From Persicaria tinctoria (lineage: Eukaryota; Streptophyta; Magnoliopsida; Caryophyllales; Polygonaceae), in contig JBANSL010000005.1 of assembly GCA_037127255.1 (NCBI GenBank), forward strand, positions 62,991,909 to 63,055,908: a DNA stretch of 64,000 nt. The letters are read 5' to 3'. Shown here in pieces: positions 9,631-20,226 of the stretch. A model generated the notes under the pieces. It had not been told where the DNA came from and ran no database searches. It saw nothing but the letters and a program-made list of their open reading frames with translations. The position numbers were made by a program, and so were the translations under genes. Every line of letters starts with the position of its first letter. The stretch's first letter is position 1.

Positions 9631-10348
9631 GGGACAAATTGCATAAAATAGCATGAACTTTAGGAGTGGTTGCACTCAGTGTACACACTTAATTAAAAAA
9701 AATACAAAAATAATCACCAACTTTGGGGTTTAGTTGCGGTCAGTGGCACATACCTCATATCTCGCTAATGTGGGGGTGCTTACATGAATTTGTTTTAATT
9801 AAAAAGGTATATAGCGATATATGAATTAGTGGGAATGCTTACACATATATTTTTTTAAAAAAATTATAAGACATAAAAGATGTGTCCGAATTATGAAACT
9901 AGCTAGGTTCTATTTTTATTTGTTATTTCATGTAATTCCAAATCAAAGATAATTGTGACAAATATAACATTTGCAAATTAAAATAACTAGTACCAAATTT
10001 TAATTTGCAAATGTTATATTTGCCACAATTATCTTTGATTTGAATTACATGAAATAAAAAATAAAATTGGAAACTAGCTAATTTCATAATTTGGGCACAT
10101 CTTTTATGTCTTTTAATTTTAAAAAAAATCATATAAGAATTCTCACTAATCCATATCTCGCTATATGTCTTTTTAATTAAAAAAATTCCATGTAAGCACC
10201 CCCACTAGTCCACATTAGCGAGATAGGGCGTACGTGCCACCTACCGCAACTAAACCCCAAAGTTGATGATTATTTTTGTATTTTTTTAAGTTCGTGCCAC
10301 TAAGTGCAACTATGCCTAAAGTTCGTGCTACTTTATGCAATTTTCCCC
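9631..10348. mobile_element. Foldback element with about 350-bp inverted arms
   Basis: The two halves are near-complete inverted copies meeting near 9990 (TTTGCAAATT arms around the centre). The ends are GGGACAAATTGCATAAAAT (left) and the complement of that word at 10330-10348 (right). The RNA or single strand would fold into one long hairpin. It contains no transposase. The ends resemble those of the foldback at 45758-46278, so both may belong to one non-autonomous DNA-transposon family. Open frames inside it are by-products of the palindrome. Confidence 0.8.
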
Positions 10349-11594
10349 TAAAAAAAATGAAGGAAAGAGGAGTTGAGATGCTTGGACGATACTTGCCAAG
10401 TATCGATACTTGGTGAGTAGCATTTAATGCTATGTCAGTGGGTGCGCTCCACAATTTTTTTCCCGGAAGAACACCTATAAAACGACATCGTTTGGGAAAA
10501 CAAAATAATGAAACACTACGTCTTGATCAACCCAACTGCCTGCAACTTTGATGCAATGGGGGGACATGTGTCGGCTTGTGGTTGGCTGTGTAGAGGCATG
10601 CAACATATGGCGACACTTGTCCTACAATGGATGACCTAGATTTCATTGATGGTACATTTTACATATATAAAAAAAATGTAATTTTCAACATTAAAAAAAA
10701 ATATATAAAAAAACTTACCATATTACTAGATTTATTTTTCTCTACACATAGACATCAATTTCAAATATGTTTCACCATATTAAATTTTTTTTTTTGATAC
10801 AATTATGTACAAGAATACCCAAAAAATTATTTTAAGAAGTTTTTTGAATAAAATATTATTTAATAGTTACTTTTAAATATTTTAGTCACTTTTACGTATA
10901 AATTAAAATATTATAATAATATTTTGATAATTAAAAACAAATATAATAACATAATTGTAGGATGAAAATAATTATTGGTGAGAGGTATATTTGTAAATTG
11001 AATTGACATGAAAAGATGAGTTTTGAGATATTAGGGATGCTACTGATAAAATGAAAAAAAATAAGATTGGGAGGATGTGGTGGGGAGAGAATAATAAAAA
11101 ATTAATATTTCTAGTATCCCTAGCATCCCTTGATAAACATGGCCTTATGGTTGCCGAGAGCCTATGACAACGACAAATCACGTAATTCATCCCTAAAATT
11201 TGAGACTTTTTCGAAAATTATTCCTAAATTTAAATGTTATATATATGTATAAACCGCCTATGAAAATGATTTTCATTCAAATAAACCCTTGCAACTAGAC
11301 TTTTAATCGGGTCATTCGGGTTAAATTCAGCTTCGAATCATTCAGATCGAGACAAACCATGTTTATCTTGATTTTGGGTTAACTCATAGGGTTAAAAATT
11401 CAAACTTTTCAAAGACTTTTTAGAAATATTATTGAAATAAAATTATAATATCAATATGTCAAATTAAACTAAATAATAATAATAATATATAAATATTTTA
11501 AGCATAAGAATTTGAGTAACATCAAACCTGCTAACCCACCACCCAACTACATCCCTCCTAACAAAGGATAAGACATTTGGGTGTGACATAATTG
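10349..11594. other. AT-rich intergenic stretch, no gene seen
   Basis: This 1.2-kb stretch is strongly AT-rich, with short A and T runs and many stops in all frames. I find no repeat that recurs elsewhere in the window. Confidence 0.3.
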
Positions 11595-11691
11595 CCTCGT
11601 GGTCAAGAGCAACAACAACAACAACAACAACAACAATCATAGTCTATCATACTTAGAGCTGGGTCTGAGGGATTGATATATTATACGCATT
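11595..11691 (-). mobile_element. RTE-type LINE 3' tail, fragment
   Basis: A (CAA)n run at 11609-11636 followed by GGGTCTGAGGGATTGATATA has the layout of plant RTE LINE 3' ends read on the minus strand: a TTG-type tail preceded by a GTCTG-type word. A related stretch lies at 19900-19990. The body of the element is missing; an LTR begins directly after it. Confidence 0.5.
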
Positions 11692-13215
11692 TGATATCAT
11701 CATATTCTACGTGTTATAGGAAATAGTTTATAGTCATTTTTAAGTCATTTTATATGTTTTGCACGTCTTTTATATAGTTTTTGGTTTCGTTTTTAGAATA
11801 GATGTTTACACTTGTTGTTCATATGTTTTCAGGTGATTTTGAGCTTGTTCGATGTCAATTTAGAATCATGATGGAATAAGAATAATTGAATCCAAGTTTG
11901 ACATGTTCATGGACGCCGGAAGAGCCTTGCATAGTGGTCTCAAGTGCTAATAATCAAGCTAAGAAGAGCTTATTGATGAATCGACGTTTTCCGGACAGTT
12001 GTTGTTTGACGATGTCTCAGTAAAATGAGTCGTTTGTGCTCCACAAAATTCAGATCGAGATATTCTATAGCTTGTTGGAAATCTGATTTAAAGACCTATA
12101 ACTTTTATGTTGATCACTTTTATAAATTCGGCTACAATATGGAGAAATCAAGCCAAGAAGCTGATGCTGAGTCAAAGTATCGACCCGGAACCCACAAGTA
12201 TCGAGTCGGAACCCACACCTTCCTAGTCGGTACAACGAGCAGAGAGGAAATCAAGACATATTGAGTCAATACTTAAAACTATCGACTCGATACCCTTACA
12301 TTCCGAGCCAGATATCTTTACAGTAGCTTTCTATAGACTCGATACCCACATGTATCGAGTCAATACTTGCCTTTCCACGTTACTACTTCGGAATTTTTTA
12401 TTCGATTTTATATTTTTTTGGACGATCTTTTGGGATATTATTATTATTTTTAGGATTATTTTCACATATTCTTTTTGTGAATATAGATAGAGAATTAGGG
12501 TTGGATTAGAGGACATCCAAGTTTGACGTCAGAAAAGGCTAGTTGCAGACATTGAGAGTTTTAGGTTTTTTAAGAGATTTCTTCTTGAAGGTTTGTTTTG
12601 CTGGATTCAAGATAAGTTCTTTTAATATAGTTTTATATTCTTTCATCATGAATTATTTGATTGTGTCTGAATCTATTTCTAGCTAATTTTCTTGTTCTAA
12701 GGTTGGGGTGATCCCGACGATGCTGAGATAGACACGTGCGTGAAGATTGCCTGAATGAATTCTATTGTTTGTTTGATTTGATCCATGAGTGCTTAATCCG
12801 ATTAATTTTATGATCGATCAGAATCATTTTGATGTTCAACATGCACCGGCTGTGAATTGAGATTGGAAATTAATTGAACTGGGCATAATTATTGCAACAT
12901 GTGTATGATGAGTGATAATGAATTTAGATAGTTTACCTTTAAATATCCCTTTTCAATTTGTTCAGTTATGAAAATTATATACTCTATCAATGATGCATTG
13001 TTGTGGTAAACCCTAACTCTGGAATGTTTCGCTTCATATATTCACAAAAACTTGCAATTTGTTATTTTTCTTCTTCTTATTTTCTGATTCCTTCTATTTG
13101 GCTTAGTAAACTAGTTGAGGTTTTGCAATTGGTATTCACACAGTCCCTGAGATTCAACACTCGAATACTACAATTGACACCGTACGCTTGAGGAGTGTTG
13201 GTTTTAGATCGATCA
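11692..13215 (+). mobile_element. Solo LTR (Gypsy-type, about 1.5 kb)
   Basis: The stretch begins TGATATCATC and ends GATCGATCA, with no internal region or partner on either side. Its order of landmarks (TTTTCAGGTGATTTTGAGC near the start, TTGGGGTGATCCC in the middle, CCGTACGCTTGAGG near the end) is shared with the LTR at 46572-48098, with considerable divergence. Short words around TATCGA/TCGATA recur at 12178-12370. I could not find a matching 5-bp target duplication (GCATT left, AGTTA right), so the exact ends are approximate. Confidence 0.6.
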
Positions 13216-13225
13216 AGTTACAAGG

Positions 13226-15527
13226 ATAGTTTCAAATAGGTTGCATTTAGCTTAGTTAAGAAGCATATCATGCATGGTTTAAGTACAATTTGCATATTTG
13301 CTCTCTATGTTGGTGAAGTCGGAATCTACACACTTTTATTGATTAGTTCAGATAACTGTGGATCCGAGGATGAGACATGGGTTGACGACACATTAGATGA
13401 GAAAGTCTAGTTGATCAAAGGAGCTTACATGAAGATCTAAAGAGGTCGTGAGAAGAAGAAGCGAGCCTAAACGAAGAACAAGTCTGCAGAAGTTGTCGCT
13501 AGACATGTTGAACTTGTTTTGCACTTTCCGGAGGCCTCGGTTGTCCGATTGACTATTATAACCATGCACTTGAAAGATTTTTCAAAGAGCTACGACTTTC
13601 ATGTTGACGGCGGGAGCTGATTCGATTGGGATTTTTCATCACTGACGGATGCAGCGGCCGCCGCATTAGTTGCAGTGGCCGCCGCGTAATTGCCACAGAA
13701 AACTCAGGCAGCGGCCGCCGCATGTTTCAGAGCGATGCGTTTTCAGATTCGGCGCATCGACGTTTGCTATCCAAAACCCTATTTATCTAATTACCTTGTG
13801 GCCGCCTTGAGGGAGGACGATGTTTGAGAAGGGCTTAGCCCTAGGTTTTCATTCATTCATTAGGTTAGGATTCGAGACATTTTGGTTTAGATTGAGAGCG
13901 ATGTTCGCCATTGGCGGCTAAACTCTCTCCGTTCTACTTGCGATTTGAAGCTTTGTTTGGATTAAGTTGTGAGTTTCTGAATCTTGTTCCTTATTTTCTA
14001 TATTGAATGTTTTCGACTTATTTGTGCTTGAATGATTGATTATTTTATTCTATCTAGCCCATTCAACTAGTTAGAATGAATTCAATCGCTAGGGTTTTGT
14101 AGATTCCTGATTGCGAACTTTAACCCAAGTGACAAACTTATCCCTTTAGGGTTGATTGAACTAATTGGATGAGTAGGAAGTTGGACGTGTTGTTAAATCC
14201 CTTTCCGAGGGACTGCAAATACCTTGTTTAGTCTCTTAACTTAAAGCTATCGATTGGGTTAAATCCTTTTCTAAGGGACTGCTCATGAGATAAGGGTTTC
14301 TAGGATCGATTGGACTAGTAACTATATTACGTCGGGACAAGGATATCGATAGGAAGACTAAAAGTGATTCCATCAAGATTGGTCCTTTGGTTAAGACGGT
14401 TCGAGGACCCTGTCATCCCGAGAAAGAAGAATACACCACTATGGAGTTGAGCTCGAACTATGGATCATGGGGCCATTCTACCTTGATGAAGCCGATTTTG
14501 CCGATTTAGGGTATGGTCGAATGACCTTGGTATTTTTAAGACATTTATTTTCTTTCTTTTATTTTAATTCAGGAGAATAAAAGTGAGGAATAATTCCTTT
14601 CTTATTTATCTATTTTAATTTTTAGCTATTTTTAGATCGATAAAATTACTAGTATTTATCTTAGGTTTTAAATTAATTATTTTAGATAAATGTGAGATAG
14701 CTAGGGTTTCCTTTGCATAGGAAACAATCTCACTTATTTAAGCTGTATTTTGGCTTTTTAGAGTCGATCAAGTTGAAATTAATAGAGGAGCACTTTGCTA
14801 AGTGCTTTCTCTTCATCAACCCTAAAGATTCACGTCTTTCTTTCAATCCAAAACCCACTTCGTTTATATCTCTCAATCACACTGTTCAATTGTGTTCGTT
14901 CATCATTCAATTTCAAGGCCCTTCATTTGTTAATTGAGAATCAACCACCGTTGATCCTTAATTGTGTGTCGTAACCCTTAGTCAATTATTGTCGAGAGAG
15001 AGTTTTGAAGTCTACCGATTGAATTCATTCAATTGAAGAACTTGTCGTTAGTTTATTTCAAGAGTGAGTTTGAGACTTGCAATTAACGTACAAGATCACT
15101 CAAGATCAACCATGGTGTTTTAATTAATTACGGAGGCCATCAGCTTGTCCACGGAATTTAATTTGAGTCAAATTCAACGTCAATTCAGCGAAGAGCAAGT
15201 GCAAGATTGGACGTTAATTTTAGCAATTGGCCATACTTGTTATCAAATTGTTATAAAAAAGGCATCAAAAAGGGCAAGAGGAAGTTCCAATATCAATTCA
15301 ACCAAATAAAGTACTTGTTATAAAAAAGGGCATGAGGAAGTTACAATATGGTAGAGCGATATTCTCTAAATTGTTTTGCATCAATCTGTTTATAGTTTAT
15401 TTTGTTTTCTTTCTATTTCAATCATCAAAACCCAAATCATCAAAACCTCTTTTCTACTAATTGGTAAAATACACAATAGGAATACTTGATTCTCTGTGGG
15501 AGGATACACAACGATTTCATCCCATCA
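13226..15527 (+). repeat. 5' LTR of the Athila-like element (interrupted)
   Basis: It matches the 3' LTR at 18478-19795 from ATAGGTTGCATTTAG onward and ends CATCA just before the primer-binding site. It contains three GCGG/CCGC palindrome words (13651-13722). A 903-bp solo LTR (14365-15267) is inserted, without which the two LTRs would be of similar length. Confidence 0.8.
14365..15267. mobile_element. Solo LTR nested in the 5' LTR
   Basis: The insert starts TGATTCCATC and ends GGCATCA, and is flanked by a perfect 5-bp duplication AAAAG (14360-14364 and 15268-15272). The 3' LTR of the host element has the empty site (AGACTAAAAGGGCAAG near 19518-19533), which proves the insertion. It has no internal region, so it is a solo LTR. 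A TATTTAAG word near 14735 may be its TATA box. Confidence 0.85.
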
Positions 15528-15532
15528 AATTT

Positions 15533-15550
15533 TGGCGCCGTTGCCGGGGA
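15533..15550 (+). promoter_or_regulatory. Primer-binding site, complementary to tRNA-Asp
   Basis: TGGCGCCGTTGCCGGGGA begins five bases after the 5' LTR. It is complementary to the 3' end of plant tRNA-Asp(GUC) including CCA, the primer known for Athila-group elements. It fixes the plus orientation of the element. Confidence 0.85.
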
Positions 15551-15948
15551 ATCAAGTTTATTTCTTTGTTTTGTGTATTTATTGATTTTTGTGCATATAT
15601 CTAACCCGTTGTGAACCTATCTTATCGATCACGACTCCCTCGCTACTAACTTTTTTCAAGATGTTGAGTTTGCGCAGTTTGAAGGTGAGAACTTTCACCA
15701 ATACTTCACCATATTGCATAAGTATGTTGACGACCTTGGTTCATGGGGTTATCAATCAGCATCCGAGATATGATGGGATGACTGTTGAGACGTGAGCACT
15801 TGTTGAGTACATGAGTAACGGAGGCCTGAAGCGGTTAGGAGGATTGTCGGGTTTGTGGGATTTTTTCTGTTATATGGATTACCATGTTGCACAAGAAGAA
15901 TTTCTCGCCACGTCTCCTCTGCCAATGGAGAACTCTGTCACATAACTG

Positions 15949-16083
15949 AAGGATCCATTCCAAAGCCTTACACAAGTGTTGCAAGAGCAAGCTGAGAGCG
16001 GTAAAAACTTGGAGAAACAGATAAACCAACTCATTCAAATGTTAAGTGCAAAAGGTGAGAAGGAAAGGGGCTTAGAAGAATAA
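15949..16083 (+). pseudogene. gag-like coiled-coil remnant
   Basis: The frame reads LKDPFQSLTQVLQEQAESGK, then NLEKQINQLIQMLSAKGEKE, before a TAA stop. The heptad-spaced hydrophobic residues suggest the coiled coil seen in Athila gag. Upstream frames (15600-15945) are broken by stops. It cannot encode a full capsid protein. Confidence 0.45.
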
Positions 16084-16229
16084 GGAGTTGAAGTCGTAAC
16101 GGATGGTGAAAATTCTGAGGAGCGGCGATCGCCGCAGGAGGGCGGTGACCGCCGCATTGCTACTGACGAACCCCGTAGCCTTCTTCTCTTGATTTTGAGA
16201 AACCCATCCCACCACCCCTTGAAGAATTA

Positions 16230-16610
16230 ATGAATGCAAGAGTGGAAGAGCATATCAATGTCATTACGCTTAGTTCATTCCTTCTTATGTGGTTTCAACA
16301 TGACAATGACATGCCGAATGAGGAGGAATTGGTTGCAGGCAATGATAGTTTCTTGGATAATGGAGGAGAGGGCCTAGTGCTTCCTGACTTGGAATCTCAT
16401 GAGTCGACGCATGATGTTTCATGTGTTTTGGTTCCGACTCCATCTGACACATTCATTTTGAGCTCACCCATTGATGAACCAGGTCTAGAGCCATCAGTTG
16501 AGGTTCAAGAGGTAATAAAGGTAAACTTTTGTAGTTTTGAAGGTAATGGTGATTATGTTGATCCTTTTGAATGCTATTTTGAGAAGCCACTAGCGGAACT
16601 GTGTTGGTGA
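16230..16610 (+). CDS. Unrecognised acidic ORF inside the Athila-like element
   Basis: A 126-codon frame opens at an ATG and ends in TGA. It is acidic (MPNEEELVAGNDSFLDNGGE and following), with no Cys-His box, protease motif or membrane segment. It lies where pol would be in a complete element, so it is either a remnant or a small protein of non-autonomous copies. I do not recognise it. Confidence 0.3.
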   Translation: MNARVEEHINVITLSSFLLMWFQHDNDMPNEEELVAGNDSFLDNGGEGLVLPDLESHESTHDVSCVLVPTPSDTFILSSPIDEPGLEPSVEVQEVIKVNFCSFEGNGDYVDPFECYFEKPLAELCW

Positions 16611-17230
16611 TATCATATTACTTCAGTAGAGAGTCGTGCTAGACTCTTTGATAGATTGAAAGGGTTTTTGAATTCCATATTTTATGCTTTCAATTTATTT
16701 TGCTATGATGTTCTTTGTAAGATGTGTGCACAAGAATATGATAGGCTACAAAGGGCCTTGACGATGTCTGATAACTAAGATCTTGAGATTGAGAATAAGT
16801 CAAACCAATGACATTAAAAGAAAGGCGCTTCTCGGGAGGCAACTCGATGTAAGTTTTCTAATTTAGTTATTTCAATTCCTAGTTACCTAGTTTTCTTTTC
16901 AATAAATTAGGTTTTCCATTAGCCATTAGATAATTGCTTTTAGTTTTGGATAGACAAAGTTTTTAGGAAAGGTTGAAACAGAATGGGCAGCTGCTGCATA
17001 GTGCGGCGGGCGCCGCTAAAGGCCGCGGCCTCTAACCCGCAACGAAAAGAAAAATGCAGCGGCCACCGCAGACAGGCGACAACCGCCGCAATGCTCAAAG
17101 CCGACTTATCTTGCTGCTATTTGTTCGTGCGTCTACTCTTCCACCACATTGTGAGTATTTCATTAATCTCTTCCTCTATGTTTTATTAATTTTGTTGTCT
17201 TTTATGTTTCATTGAGGAAATGAAAGGTTT

Positions 17231-17243
17231 AAGTGTGGGGGAG
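17231..17243 (+). promoter_or_regulatory. Upstream copy of the polypurine tract
   Basis: AAGTGTGGGGGAG here is identical to the 13 bases before the 3' LTR (18463-18475). An internal polypurine tract could prime a second plus-strand DNA start; alternatively it is a duplicated tract left by rearrangement. Confidence 0.5.
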
Positions 17244-17784
17244 GGATTGCATTGCATATAGATAGAGTTGCATATCATGTTTATTTATGTTATCATGTTT
17301 ATTTATGTCTGCATATTTAATTTTATTCATATATTGCACTTGAAAAAAAATCCAAAAATATCATGCATTGCATATACATAGTTTTCAAATACCCAGCTTA
17401 GTTAGCGAAACTCTACATTCTTATGGCGTGAACTTGTAAATCGTACGATGAATTTGAATTGCTTAGCCTGATCGCCTTAAAATGTTTTCTTTTGAAGCAT
17501 GATTTTGTGATGTAATTGAGCATGTATGATTGAGCTAAAGTATGATTGAAATCCTACAAACATGATCCTTGTGAGATTGTTTTAGTCTTATTGGATCCAT
17601 TTATAATTCCTTTTGCTTAAATATGTGATTTACTTGCCGTATGTTTTTACCTCTTCATATTGACTTCATTATCTAGTGTCAAGACCGACTCACATGTTTG
17701 ATGTTTGCAGAGTTTATGTTTTATGTTGAGTATTTGGCTTTAGTTTGTGCATATTGAGTGAAATAATGTGACAATGGTTGATAC

Positions 17785-18013
17785 ACTGAGTAACCGGGTC
17801 TACGTATGACACCCATGTGTATGATTCGCGTAAACCGGTATTGAAAACTATCCACTAAGAAAGGAAGCTTGATCATTGAGTAACCGGGTTCAATCATGAC
17901 ACCCATGTTTGCAATTCGCATAAAAAGATGTTCAAGTGGACTTTATTCAAGTAAGTTGAGGTGTTGATAGACTGAGTTCATTCATGACACCCATGTTTGT
18001 GACTCGCATAAGG
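17785..18013 (+). repeat. Three degenerate repeats in the Athila-like 3' region
   Basis: The word order GAGTAACCGGGT ... ATGACACCCATGT ... TTCGCATAA occurs from 17786, 17876 and 17970 (the third copy has lost the ACCGG part). The spacing is about 90 bp. The stretch is non-coding. Similar repeats are known between the coding region and the 3' LTR of Athila elements. Confidence 0.65.
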
Positions 18014-18462
18014 AATACACCAAGGCCGAAAGAAAGCAAAGCAATAAAAAGAAAAAAAAAGAGAAAAAGAAATGAAAAGGGAAAAAAAGAAAAGAAAAAA
18101 GAGAGAGTGAATACTAGAGCCAAATTGCTTATTTTCTTTATTGTCTTCCGCAAGTAATGACATTTCGGTGGAGATTTGGTGATATTGTTGTCAATGTCTA
18201 TGAGCTTAGTGCATTTCGGATTGAGTTGAGAGATGTATTTTAAAGCCTAAACACATGTGAGGATGAGTGAAACATATTCCTGGTGAGGTTGGATGATCTC
18301 TACTTTTATACTTTGATCGCTAAATACATGATGTGATGTTTATTCACTTTGTCTTGTATTCAATTAAAATTGATGTTGCTTTTGATTTGGGCTAATGCAC
18401 GAAGGATGAAAGCATAGGTATAGGTGACTTTTATATTGTTCGCTCGAGGACTAGTGAAGCTT

Positions 18463-18475
18463 AAGTGTGGGGGAG
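18463..18475 (+). promoter_or_regulatory. Polypurine tract before the 3' LTR
   Basis: AAGTGTGGGGGAG ends two bases before the TG of the 3' LTR at 18478. This is the plus-strand primer position in LTR retrotransposons and confirms the element's orientation. Confidence 0.75.
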
Positions 18476-18477
18476 TT

Positions 18478-19795
18478 TGATAGCATGCATTTAGATGGTC
18501 ATAATAGGTTGCATTTAACTTAGTTAAGATGCATATCATGCATGGTTTAATTACAATTTGCATATTTTCTCTCTATGTTGGTGGAGTCGGAAGATCTAAA
18601 GAGGCCATGAGAAGAAGAAGCGAGCCTAAACAAAGAACAAGTCTGCAGAAGTTGTCGCTAGACATGCTGAACTTGTTTTGCACTTTCTGGAGGCCTCGAT
18701 TGTCCGATTGACTATTATGACCATGCGTTGGAAAACTCTTTCACAGAGATACGACTTTCATGTTGACGATGGGAGCTGATTCGATTGGGATTTTTCGTCA
18801 TTGACAGATACAGAGGCTGCCGCATTAGTTGCAGCGACCGCCGCGTAATTGCCACAGAAAATTCAGGCAGCGGCCGCCGCATGTTTCAGAGCGACGCGTT
18901 TTCAGATTCGGCGCAACAACGTTTTCTATCCAAAACCCTATTTATCTAATTGCCTTGTGGCTGACTTGAGGGAGGATGAATTTTGAGAAGGGCTTAGCCC
19001 TAGGTTTTCATTCATTCATTAGGTTAGGATTCGAGACAATTTGGTTTAGATTGAGTGCGATGTTCGCCATGGGCGGCTAAACTCTCTCCGTTCTACTTAC
19101 GATTTGAAGCTTTGTTTAGATTGAGTTGTGAGTTTCTAAATCTTGTTCCTTATTTTCTATATTGAATGTTTCGAATTCTTTGTGCTTGAATGATTGATTG
19201 TTTTATTCTGTCTAGCCCGCGCAACTAGTTAGAATCAATTCAATTGCTAGGGTTTTGTAGATTTTTGATTGCGAACCTTAACCCAAGTGTCAAACTTATC
19301 CCTTTAGGGTTGATTGAACTAATTGGATGAGCATGAAGTTGGATGTGTTGTTAAATCCCTTTCCGAGGGACTGCAAATACCTTGGTTAATCTCTTAACTT
19401 AAAGCTATCGATTGAGTTAAATCCTTTTCTAAGGGGCTGCTCATGAGATAAGGGTTTCTAGGACTGATTGGACTAGTAACTATATTAGGTCGGGACAAGG
19501 ACATCGATAGGAAGACTAAAAGGGCAAGATGAAGTTACAATATCAATTCAACCAAATAAAGTGGATAGTTGTAGGTAGAGCGATCTTCTCTAAACTATTT
19601 TGCATCAATCTGTTTATAGTTTATTTTGTTTTCTTTCTATTTCAATCATCAAAACCGCTTTTCTACTAATTGGTAAATACACATTACATAGGAATACTTA
19701 ATTCTCCGTAGGATCAACCTTTTACTTACTTGCTATACTAGTTTGTAGGTTTGAGTTTTACTTTTGATAGAAGACACAATGATTTTCTTCCGTCA
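18478..19795 (+). repeat. 3' LTR of the Athila-like element
   Basis: Runs from TGATAGCATG to TTCCGTCA, 1318 bp. It carries GCGG/CCGC palindrome words at 18811-18881 in the same place as in the 5' LTR, and the empty site for the solo LTR at 14365-15267. The LTR at 51309-52710 belongs to a related family. Confidence 0.8.
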
Positions 19796-19899
19796 AATTT
19801 TGAAACGATCATTGTAACTTGGTTGAAACGATCCTTATAAATGAATTCGATTGAGATATTGAGATATTATACGCAACCGTACGACTTTATATGGTCATA

Positions 19900-19990
19900 A
19901 TACTACAGTACCTCAGAGCAGAGTCTGAGGGATTGAGATATTATACGCATTCTTTCCCCAACTACGTTGAGAGGTTGTCCGAATGACCCG
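19900..19990 (-). mobile_element. RTE-type LINE 3' end, fragment
   Basis: CAGAGTCTGAGGGATTGAGA, followed by a TACGCA word and then GAGAGGTTGTCCGAATGACC, has the layout of the conserved 3' region of plant RTE LINEs on the minus strand. It shares about 27 bases, with one mismatch, with 11665-11691. No poly-CAA tail is attached here. Confidence 0.45.
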
Positions 19991-20226
19991 AAGTTGGTAA
20001 GAAATAGAGAACAATAATAAATAGGAACATGATGAGGGGAAACTTCATCATTTTTCCTGTCAAAGTAAACTGAAACTCACAAACAAGTATAATAGGTTGA
20101 TTTCACATAGAAACAAGTATTTCACACAATTTGGATTTATAATTAGGAGAAAATGGAGTTTCTTTAATAGAAAATAAAAAATAAATTATAAACAAGTTAA
20201 TGGAAATCATGTTAGTTTTTTGGTTT

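Larger units (their letters stand above)
13226..19795 (+). mobile_element. Non-autonomous Athila-like Gypsy element with two LTRs
   Basis: Two copies of one LTR flank an internal region that starts with a tRNA-Asp-type primer-binding site (15533-15550) and ends with the polypurine tract AAGTGTGGGGGAG at 18463-18475. The internal region has no protease, RT, integrase or RNase H: only a short gag-like remnant, one 126-codon frame, the word GGCGCTTCTCGGGAGGC (16824-16840) typical of Athila elements, and three repeats at 17785-18013. It must have depended on enzymes from an autonomous relative. The 5' LTR contains a later solo LTR. I did not find a clean target duplication; the left edge looks eroded by about a dozen bases. 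Confidence 0.8.

Noticed and set aside
11609..11636. CAA run considered as a CRISPR-like or coding repeat
   Set aside because: It is a simple microsatellite at an RTE LINE tail; the window is plant nuclear DNA and has no CRISPR arrays.
16230..16610. Athila env-like gene
   Set aside because: The frame is only 126 codons, with no membrane segment or signal peptide, so I could not support an envelope-like assignment.
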